Of a stretch of 5,835 nucleotides of DNA, positions 1-5,166 are shown piece after piece. Below the pieces are notes generated by a model that saw nothing but the letters and a program-made list of their open reading frames with translations, was not told the origin of the DNA and did not search any database. Source of the DNA: Peptococcaceae bacterium (GTDB lineage Bacteria > Bacillota > Dehalobacteriia > UBA7702). The position numbers and the translations under genes were made by a program. Position 1 is the stretch's first letter, and the number at the start of each line of letters is the position of its first letter. The stretch covers positions 1 through 5,835 of the forward strand of contig DXZC01000126.1 of assembly GCA_019415505.1 (NCBI GenBank). Direction: 5' to 3'.

Positions 1-1169
1 GCAAATTCAAAGGACTGCCCAACCGCAAGCCAAACTATGGCGGTTAGAATTGCCCCCCCAAGACCCCCCGGCACAAAGATCCCGCTGACCTTATCCGCCA
101 ATCGGGCAATGGGGGCCTTGGAGTTCCCCGCCTCGTCCACTAAACGGATAATCTGGGCTAGGGTGGTGTCGTTCCCCACCTTGGCGGCGCGAAAGCGAAA
201 AGCGCCGCTTTTGTTGATAGTAGCGGAAATTACCTCATCCCCCACATTTTTAGCCACGGGAATACTCTCGCCGGTAATGGCAGACTGATCCACATAGCTG
301 TGACCCGCAACGATTACGCCGTCCACCGGAATGCTGGCCCCGGGCTTTATCACCACAATATCCCCGGCCCTGACCTCCTGGGCGCTAATGGTTACTTCCT
401 TTCCCTGCCGCAGCACAATGGCTGTTTTTGGGGCCAGGTTAACCAGCTTAGTTAAGGCGTCGGAGGTTTTGGCTTTGGAGCGAGCCTCCATATATTTTCC
501 CACCGTGACCAAGGTAAGAATCATGGCGCAGGATTCAAAATAGAGTTGATGAGCATAATGACCGGCTGCCGCCGTATCGTAATAGGCCAGGGCATAGAGG
601 ACAAAAACCCCATAGAGCAGGGCCGCGCCGGAGCCTAAGGCCACTAAGGTATCCATATTGGGGCTTTTCCGCCACAAAGCCTTAGCGCCGGACAGGTAAA
701 AGCGCCGATTAATCACCACAATAACCAGGGTTATCAGAAATTGGCTCAAGGCCAAAATAAAGGCTTTTTCCGGGCCTTGGAACAGGCTGGGCAGGGGTAA
801 GCCCACCATAGGCCCCATGGCAAGGTACATTAAGGGCAAAAGCAACAACAGGGAGGCTACCAACCGCCGGCCCAAAGCTCTTTTTTCTCCCGCCGCCCGC
901 TCCTGGCGGTCCTGCCACTGACTCCTAAAATCACCGCCCTCAGCAGCGGCCGGCGAGGCCAGGGGCTTTATACCATAGCCCAGCTTTGCCACGGTAGCGC
1001 AAATTTTTGCCGTATCTGCTTCCCTTTCATCATAGGTCACGGACATCTCCTGAGCCAAAAGGCTGACCTCCACCGCCTCTACCCCTGCTAGCTTACTGAC
1101 TGCCCTGGTTATATTGGCCTGGCAAGAGGCGCAGGACATACCGGTAAGGCTGAATTTTTCCTTTTGCAT
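1..1169 (-). CDS. copA: Cu(I)-exporting P1B-type ATPase, N-terminal part (incomplete at window edge)
   Basis: This gene reads leftward and leaves the window after 389 codons, so only the N-terminal half is visible. The protein should pump Cu(I) out of the cytoplasm using ATP. Seen: one heavy-metal-associated domain (residues ~5-68) with the copper-binding motif GMSCASC (Cys13, Cys16); four membrane segments (~103-123, 136-156, 172-195, 209-226) with the NMDTLVALGS motif; the actuator domain with the phosphatase motif TGES at 299-302; and the start of the next membrane helix (~361-381). The membrane CPC motif, the DKTG phosphorylation site and the ATP-binding domain would lie beyond the left edge. 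The start is the ATG at 1169-1167, preceded by AAGGTGG at 1183-1177 with 7-base spacing. It lies downstream of csoR on the same strand, separated by a long repeat array. Copper specificity is inferred from the metal-binding motif and the csoR neighbour; silver transport is also possible. Confidence 0.95.
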   Translation of the reverse strand, partial: MQKEKFSLTGMSCASCQANITRAVSKLAGVEAVEVSLLAQEMSVTYDEREADTAKICATVAKLGYGIKPLASPAAAEGGDFRSQWQDRQERAAGEKRALGRRLVASLLLLLPLMYLAMGPMVGLPLPSLFQGPEKAFILALSQFLITLVIVVINRRFYLSGAKALWRKSPNMDTLVALGSGAALLYGVFVLYALAYYDTAAAGHYAHQLYFESCAMILTLVTVGKYMEARSKAKTSDALTKLVNLAPKTAIVLRQGKEVTISAQEVRAGDIVVIKPGASIPVDGVIVAGHSYVDQSAITGESIPVAKNVGDEVISATINKSGAFRFRAAKVGNDTTLAQIIRLVDEAGNSKAPIARLADKVSGIFVPGGLGGAILTAIVWLAVGQSFEF

Positions 1170-1200
1170 TGTGCCACCACCTTTTTTTCTAGGTTTAATT

Positions 1201-1822
1201 CCCGCGGTTTTGGGTTTAGTAGCCGCAGTTTAGGACTTAGTTACCTATGTTTAAGGTTTAATTCCCGCAATTTTGGGGGTAGTTCCCAAAGTTTGGGGGG
1301 TTAGCTCCCAAAGTTTGGGGGTAGTCCCCTAAGTCTGGGGGGTAGTCCCCAAAGCCTAGGGGTAGCCCCAAAGTTCAGGGGGTGTCCCCTAAGTTTGGGG
1401 GTAGCCCCCTAAGTCTGAGGTAGTCCCCTAAGTTTGAGGTAGCCTCAAAATCTGGGATAGGCCCAAAAGTCTGGGTTAGTCCCAAAGTCTGGGGGTAGAC
1501 CCCAAAAGTTAGGGGGTAGTCACCCAAAGTTCAGGTTAGTCCCAAAGTCTGGGGATAGTCACCTAAATCGGGGTTACTCACCTAAAGTCAAGGGTAACCC
1601 AAAGCCAAGGGGTAGACCCCAAAAGTTAGGAGTTAGTCACCCAAAGTCAAGGGTTACTCCCTAAAGTTAGGGGGTAACCCCCTAAGTTAAGGGGTAGGCC
1701 CCAAAGTCTGAGGGTAGCCCTCAAAAATTAGGGGGTAGTCACCCAAAGTTCAGGGTTAATCCTCAAAGTCTGGGAGTAGTACCCAACGAAAGGGGTTACT
1801 CCCCAAAGTTCAGGGGGTACTC
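1201..1822. repeat. Array of 31 degenerate ~20-bp tandem hairpin repeats between csoR and copA
   Basis: This gene-free stretch consists almost entirely of one imperfect unit repeated 31 times, with a typical plus-strand copy CCCAAAGTCTGGGGGTAGTC. Units range from 17 to 23 bp, mostly 18-22, and the array ends eight bases before the csoR stop. The first four units (1201-1284) are the most diverged. Each unit has a C-run and a G-run, so a G-run can pair with the next unit's C-run across a TAG-type loop, or with its own unit's C-run across AAGT (for example CCCAAA-G-TTTGGG at 1285-1297 and 1307-1319). Good junction hairpins lie at 1397-1409, 1433-1449, 1667-1685 and 1709-1723. The stretch is non-coding: TAG or TAA recurs in most plus-strand units, and unit lengths are not multiples of three, so no frame persists on either strand. 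It would be transcribed within the csoR-copA message, giving a highly structured RNA spacer. Its function is unknown to me; transcript processing, attenuation, or a selfish satellite are possible. Confidence 0.95.
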
Positions 1823-1829
1823 CCCGCAG

Positions 1830-2165
1830 CTACTTCAGTTTTTTGACCAATTCCACAGCTTCGTCCACTATAGCGGTATTGCCCTGTTGAATTTCCTCTA
1901 CCACACAAGTTGCCATATGCTCGGAGAGGATAATATAGCCAAAGTTTTGCAGAGCGCTTTCCACCGCCGCGACCTGGGTGAGAATATCGCCGCAGTAACG
2001 GTTATCCGCCAGCATCTTTTTAATGCCGCCTAACTGGCCCATCATACGGTTGAGGCGGTTTTCCAGTTGGCGCAAGCTATGCTCTGACCTGGGCGTAGCC
2101 TTGTGCCGGCAACAGCAGGAAGCTACCTCCGAATTTTCCGGGTTGCTATCATTGGTTTTAACCAT
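1830..2165 (-). CDS. csoR: CsoR-type copper-sensing transcriptional repressor
   Basis: A 111-residue member of the CsoR/RcnR family: small all-helical DNA-binding regulators that leave their operator on binding Cu(I). The core 'RLNRMMGQLGGIKKML' (37-52) matches the family's first long helix. The Cu(I) ligand triad is present as Cys58, His83 and Cys87, with the same 25- and 4-residue spacings as Cys36, His61 and Cys65 of Mycobacterium tuberculosis CsoR. This points to copper rather than the nickel or formaldehyde sensors of the same family. Unusual is an N-terminal extension with three consecutive cysteines and a histidine (17-CCCRH-21), which may be a second metal or redox site. The start at 2165 has a modest AGGAT ribosome site about 7 bases upstream. 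The gene lies behind a promoter with two operator-like palindromes, so it probably represses itself and copA. Confidence 0.96.
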   Translation of the reverse strand: MVKTNDSNPENSEVASCCCRHKATPRSEHSLRQLENRLNRMMGQLGGIKKMLADNRYCGDILTQVAAVESALQNFGYIILSEHMATCVVEEIQQGNTAIVDEAVELVKKLK

Positions 2166-2182
2166 AAAATCAATCCTATCAT

Positions 2183-2199
2183 ATACCCTTGGGGGGTAT
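2183..2199. promoter_or_regulatory. Downstream CsoR operator-like palindrome
   Basis: ATACCCTTGGGGGGTAT is a 17-bp imperfect palindrome with 6-bp outer arms (ATACCC and GGGTAT). It resembles the TACCC-n-GGGTA operators described for CsoR of Bacillus and Staphylococcus. It sits about 7-23 bases into the predicted csoR transcript, where a bound repressor would block elongation or initiation. Its centre is 35 bp from that of the upstream operator. Confidence 0.75.
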
Positions 2200-2205
2200 T
2201 TATTT

Positions 2206-2241
2206 TGCTTTTATAATATACCCCTATGGGGTATTTGTCAA
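2206..2241 (-). promoter_or_regulatory. csoR (and probably copA) promoter
   Basis: On the minus strand there is a perfect -35 box TTGACA (2241-2236), a 17-base spacer, and a -10 box TATTAT (2218-2213, five of six matching TATAAT). Transcription should begin near 2206, leaving a leader of about 40 bases before csoR. A CsoR-type palindrome fills the spacer, so repressor binding would directly exclude RNA polymerase. Confidence 0.8.
2218..2234. promoter_or_regulatory. Primary CsoR operator in the promoter spacer
   Basis: ATACCCC-TAT-GGGGTAT is a perfect inverted repeat with 7-bp arms, matching the general form of Firmicute CsoR operators. It occupies almost exactly the 17-bp spacer between the -35 and -10 boxes of the csoR promoter. 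Assignment to CsoR rests on the motif, its position and the adjacent csoR gene. Confidence 0.85.
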
Positions 2242-2280
2242 GGACTAAAGGAGCAAAATTTTAGGTCAAAAGAGAAGTAG

Positions 2281-2314
2281 TTAAAATTTTTAAAAAACTT
2301 TCCAGAAATACAAT
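2281..2314 (+). promoter_or_regulatory. Possible promoter and PerR/Fur-like box of the Mn catalase gene
   Basis: An AT-rich palindrome at 2281-2295 (TTAAAATTTTTAAAA) matches 11 of 14 defined positions of the Bacillus PerR box TTATAATnATTATAA. It is followed by TACAAT at 2309-2314, a fair -10 box, but no good -35 box is visible 17 bases upstream. A box overlapping the -35 region of a peroxide-removing enzyme would make sense for PerR. The region is so AT-rich that chance is a real alternative. Confidence 0.25.
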
Positions 2315-2384
2315 AAATTGCAACGGCTTTAACAACCCAGGACGGGGCAAAATAAAGCTAGCTTAAAAAGAAAGGAGTTTTTTA

Positions 2385-3053
2385 ATGTTTCGACACGAAA
2401 AAAAATTATTGCATCCAGTAGGCTGCGAAAGGCCTAATCCCCAGTATGCCGTTTTAATGCAGGAGCAATTAGGCGGCGCTAACGGCGAGTTAAAGGCCGC
2501 AATGCAATATATGTCTCAAAGTTTCCGCATTAAGGACCCAGAAATCAAGGACCTGTTTATGGATATTGCCGCCGAGGAATTGAGCCACATGGAAATGGTG
2601 GCCCAAACTATTTCCCTCCTGAACGGCCATGACGTTAACTGTGAGGAGGTTATTGCCGGGGAAATTGAGACCCATGTACTCACCGGCCTGAACCCTGGCC
2701 TCATGAACAGCAGCGGCTATTCCTGGACCGGCGACTATGTTTCCGTCACCGGGGATTTATGCGCTGACCTGCTGTCCAACATTGCATCAGAACAGCGGGC
2801 CAAGGTGGTTTATGAATACCTTTACCGCCAGATTAACGACAAAAAGGTGCGGGAAACCATCGACTTTCTCCTCAACCGGGAGGAAGCCCACAACGCTATG
2901 TTTAGGGAAGCCTTTAATAAGGTTCAAGACACCGGCTCTGACCACGATTTCGGCGTAACCCCGGATTCCAAGCTGTATTTTGACCTCTCCTCCCCTTCCC
3001 CCCAAAATAGCCCCTTTACCGATGTAACCGCCAAACCGCCCTCCTTCAATTAA
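2385..3053 (+). CDS. Manganese catalase family protein (CotJC-like)
   Basis: A 222-residue ferritin-like four-helix protein of the non-haem dimanganese catalase family, which splits hydrogen peroxide into water and oxygen; spore-coat CotJC proteins belong to the same family. The expected metal ligands are all visible: Glu35 (in GGANGELKAAMQY), Glu65 and His68 (in AEELSHME), Glu136 (in IASEQRAKVVYE) and His169 (in NREEAHNAMFREAF). These correspond to Glu35, Glu66, His69, Glu148 and His181 of the Lactobacillus plantarum enzyme; Glu166 fits that enzyme's second-sphere Glu178. The start has a strong AAAGGAG site at 2371-2377, 7 bases upstream. Residues after ~185 form a Ser/Pro-rich tail, probably disordered. 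There is no signal peptide, so it is cytoplasmic or coat-associated. It is divergent from csoR and appears to be a single-gene transcript. It is not rubrerythrin: no rubredoxin Cys pairs are present. Whether it is an active catalase or a structural coat component cannot be told. Confidence 0.92.
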   Translation: MFRHEKKLLHPVGCERPNPQYAVLMQEQLGGANGELKAAMQYMSQSFRIKDPEIKDLFMDIAAEELSHMEMVAQTISLLNGHDVNCEEVIAGEIETHVLTGLNPGLMNSSGYSWTGDYVSVTGDLCADLLSNIASEQRAKVVYEYLYRQINDKKVRETIDFLLNREEAHNAMFREAFNKVQDTGSDHDFGVTPDSKLYFDLSSPSPQNSPFTDVTAKPPSFN

Positions 3054-3159
3054 CCCACCTAAAATTAAGCCGCCAGAGGACTCTTAATAATTAACCTTCA
3101 TAGTCTCCCTCTAATGACCCTCTGCGGGGCGAAAACACCACTAGCTGATAAATAAAATC

Positions 3160-3204
3160 AATCGTCTCAAAAGTCCTACCAATGGACTTTTGAGACGATT
3201 TTTT
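3160..3204 (+). terminator. Long-stem intrinsic terminator after the Mn catalase gene
   Basis: The arms at 3160-3176 and 3184-3200 are perfect 17-bp complements with a 7-base loop (TACCAAT), followed by a run of T ending at 3204. It ends rightward transcription 107 bases after the catalase stop. The minus-strand flank is also T-rich, so it may act in both directions. The stem is longer than most intrinsic terminators, but the uridine tract makes that the simplest reading. Confidence 0.85.
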
Positions 3205-3324
3205 AGTAAAAGCCAACCGATTTTTTGCCCCGGCTTCGTAAAATGTAAGTTTATTTTGCCCCAAGGGTGTAATTTGATAACTTACTTTTGACAGTCCGTA
3301 TTTATGGCTTAATTCCAATATACT

Positions 3325-3359
3325 TTTAATTTTCAACATAAAAGCTTTAATTTTCAACA
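3325..3359. repeat. Two exact 14-bp direct repeats upstream of the SLH-phospholipase promoter
   Basis: TTTAATTTTCAACA occurs at 3325-3338 and again at 3346-3359, start to start 21 bp, about two helical turns. A related TTTTGACA lies at 3286-3293. The pair lies roughly 40-75 bases upstream of the predicted transcription start, the usual place for an activator bound as tandem dimers on one DNA face. The core TTCAACA is one base from the Spo0A box TTCGACA (complement of TGTCGAA), so control by Spo0A or another response regulator is possible but unproven. Confidence 0.6.
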
Positions 3360-3386
3360 AATCCCCGCACAGAGCAAAAATATGTG

Positions 3387-3392
3387 TATAAT
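3387..3392 (+). promoter_or_regulatory. Consensus -10 box for the SLH-phospholipase gene
   Basis: TATAAT matches the sigma-A -10 consensus exactly and would place the transcript start near 3399, some 28 bases before the ATG. No -35 box is visible at the proper distance, which fits a promoter needing an activator at the repeats just upstream. A TTGACA at 3288-3293 is too far away to serve this -10 box. Confidence 0.5.
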
Positions 3393-3414
3393 AAGTGCCA
3401 TCAAAAAAATTTTT

Positions 3415-3420
3415 AGGAGG
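3415..3420 (+). promoter_or_regulatory. Ribosome binding site that fixes the start at 3427
   Basis: A perfect AGGAGG lies 6 bases before the ATG at 3427. It decides against the in-frame ATG at 3382, which has no ribosome site, lies upstream of the predicted transcript start, and would put 15 extra residues before an otherwise normal signal peptide. Confidence 0.9.
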
Positions 3421-3426
3421 CAAACT

Positions 3427-5160
3427 ATGAAAAGAAGAATGTTCTTGGTGAGCTTGGTTATCGCTTTTTGTTTGAGTCTCTCCGGGGGGACTTGGGCGGC
3501 GGATTTTGGGCAACAGAGCGAAGTTGAGGAAATTATTGTCGACAAGGAACAGAACACGCTTACATATGTCTTTCATAATGACGTTAATAAATACGCCGCG
3601 GAAATTACCGCGCTGCCCCAATATACCGACGTGCCAGACAACGCTTGGTATAAATTATTTGTTTCCCACTTGTCCCAGCTGGGGGTGATAAACGGAACCT
3701 CTGCCACGGAATTTTCCCCCAATGAAAATGTCACCCGGGCGGAATACGCCAAAATGGTGACTTACGCCGCAGAGGTGGATTTAACCAATTACAACGGCGT
3801 TACGGGGTTTGCCGACGTACCCTCTGACGCTTGGTACGCGCCCTCCATTCAATGGGCCAGCGAAAATGGCATTATCGAAGGTATTGATGAGTCGACCTTC
3901 GCGCCTAATGAGTATATTACCAGGGAAGCGGCAAGCGCGATGTTATACCGCATGTTTGAGCTGCAAGAGAGTGATATTATTATCCAAAGCCAGGGCCTCT
4001 ACCGCTTAGAAGCGCCTGAGTTTTCCGACGAAGCCAGCATATCGCCTTGGGCTGAAGAAAGCATTGAACAATTAAAGGAAGCCACAATCCTGGGAGGTAA
4101 TGACGCTGGGGAGATAAATCCCCAGAATAATATTACCCGTTCGGAAGCGGCTAAATTGCTTTCCACCTATATAACCCTTAATACCAGACCAACACTTATC
4201 ACTGAAGCGGGAGAAATTTCTTACCTTGGAGTCAGTGAGGAAGAAAAGAGCTATATCCAGGAGCACCCGGAAGTAGATGATAATAGACAAGTGCCGGACA
4301 TTGAAACCGTGGCGGATGACAGCGAAAACCTATCGGGAGATTTTCATTTAAGTTGGTGGGCTAACTACTTAGATAAAAATAATGATTATAATCCAGACTA
4401 TCCCAGTACTCACCAGCGCATTACCGAGCGGGGCTTTAAAATTTTATTTGCCGATAAATCCTCTTCCATAAGCAACTTAGGGAGTTGGATGGGAGCGGCG
4501 GACAGTAAATACAGCGCCCGGGCTCAGAAATATGTATTATTTGGTTCTGTCCTTCCCGATAAGGATGAAACTGATCATGCCTCAACTTGGCACTATTATA
4601 AAGCCGGTTCTAAACCTGATGAAGAAGGCAGAGGTAAAAATATCTTATATCGGAATGCTTATAACTTGTTTAACGACCATTACTGGGAAGCCATATATAA
4701 CTTCAATACCAAGAGGGATTATAAAAGCGCCTATCTGCATTTAGGGCGCAGCATTCATTATCTCAGCGATATCAATCAACCCTATCACGCTAATTTAAGA
4801 TCAAATAATGATACATATATGGGACATAAAAGGTATGAACGGTGGATTGATGATAATTGGGGTAAAAAAGGCTGGGAAACCCAATATAACGAGTACAGCG
4901 CCGGAAGCGCCTATTCATTTATGACCAATACCTCCACTTTGCGCATATGCAACAATTTTTCCCAGTTAGCCATCGATGCTTACGGTGACTGCAGCAAAGG
5001 TTTCAACTTTTATAGAGGCGGCGAGGATCCTTCAGCCATTCTCCCCTCAGTAGAAGTAAGAAATAACTCTAAACCCCATACCAGAGAACAGCTAAAACGT
5101 AATCAAAGGGCTGTTGCCGGATTCTTGTACGCTTATCTATATCAAACGGGAAGGGATTAA
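3427..5160 (+). CDS. Secreted S-layer-anchored zinc-dependent phospholipase C
   Basis: A 577-residue exported protein. Residues 1-25 form a signal peptide (basic start, hydrophobic core, cleavage near TWA-A-D). Three SLH domains follow (~66-116, 128-178, 199-250), each with its TRAE-type motif (TRAE 103-106, TREA 165-168, TRSE 237-240); such triplets usually bind pyruvylated secondary wall polymer. After an acidic linker (~255-304), residues ~305-577 match the catalytic domain of zinc phospholipases C such as Clostridium perfringens alpha-toxin. Visible zinc ligands and their alpha-toxin counterparts are His329 (11), Asp378 in GSVLPD (56), His389 (68), His444, Asp448 and His454 in HYLSDINQPYH (126, 130, 136), and His467 and Glu471 in GHKRYE (148, 152). 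Ser replaces the usual Gly of HYxGD. The C-terminal membrane-binding PLAT domain of alpha-toxin is absent. The expected role is phospholipid hydrolysis at the cell surface; the substrate is unknown. Trp310/311 are candidates for the normally N-terminal zinc-binding Trp. Probably co-transcribed with the next gene. Confidence 0.93.
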   Translation: MKRRMFLVSLVIAFCLSLSGGTWAADFGQQSEVEEIIVDKEQNTLTYVFHNDVNKYAAEITALPQYTDVPDNAWYKLFVSHLSQLGVINGTSATEFSPNENVTRAEYAKMVTYAAEVDLTNYNGVTGFADVPSDAWYAPSIQWASENGIIEGIDESTFAPNEYITREAASAMLYRMFELQESDIIIQSQGLYRLEAPEFSDEASISPWAEESIEQLKEATILGGNDAGEINPQNNITRSEAAKLLSTYITLNTRPTLITEAGEISYLGVSEEEKSYIQEHPEVDDNRQVPDIETVADDSENLSGDFHLSWWANYLDKNNDYNPDYPSTHQRITERGFKILFADKSSSISNLGSWMGAADSKYSARAQKYVLFGSVLPDKDETDHASTWHYYKAGSKPDEEGRGKNILYRNAYNLFNDHYWEAIYNFNTKRDYKSAYLHLGRSIHYLSDINQPYHANLRSNNDTYMGHKRYERWIDDNWGKKGWETQYNEYSAGSAYSFMTNTSTLRICNNFSQLAIDAYGDCSKGFNFYRGGEDPSAILPSVEVRNNSKPHTREQLKRNQRAVAGFLYAYLYQTGRD

Positions 5161-5166
5161 CAGGTA

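Noticed and set aside
37..543. Rightward open frames of 83 and 70 codons
   Set aside because: They lie antisense to copA, whose frame shows clear P-type ATPase motifs across the same bases.
709..918. Leftward 69-codon frame
   Set aside because: It is another frame on the same strand as copA, over its membrane segments, with no recognisable protein features.
1201..1822. CRISPR array
   Set aside because: Units are contiguous, all diverged from each other and 17-23 bp long; there are no identical repeats separated by unique spacers and no cas genes.
1201..1822. G-quadruplex-forming region
   Set aside because: G-runs are about 13-17 bases apart and separated by C-runs, so loops are too long for canonical quadruplexes and duplex hairpins compete.
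2023..2280. Rightward 85-codon frame over the csoR start and promoter
   Set aside because: It is antisense to csoR, crosses both operators, and has no ribosome site or family resemblance.
2385..3053. Rubrerythrin or ferritin assignment
   Set aside because: The spacing of Glu35, Glu65/His68, Glu136 and His169 fits manganese catalase, and no rubredoxin-type Cys pairs are present.
3160..3204. Terminal inverted repeat of an insertion element
   Set aside because: The two arms are only 7 bases apart with a T-tract after them, as in a terminator, and no transposase is nearby.
3288..3293. TTGACA as the -35 of the SLH-phospholipase promoter
   Set aside because: No acceptable -10 box occurs 16-18 bases downstream, and the TATAAT at 3387 is about 93 bases away.
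3382..3426. Upstream ATG as the start of the SLH-phospholipase
   Set aside because: It has no ribosome site, overlaps the probable -10 box, and adds residues ahead of a normal signal peptide; AGGAGG points to 3427.
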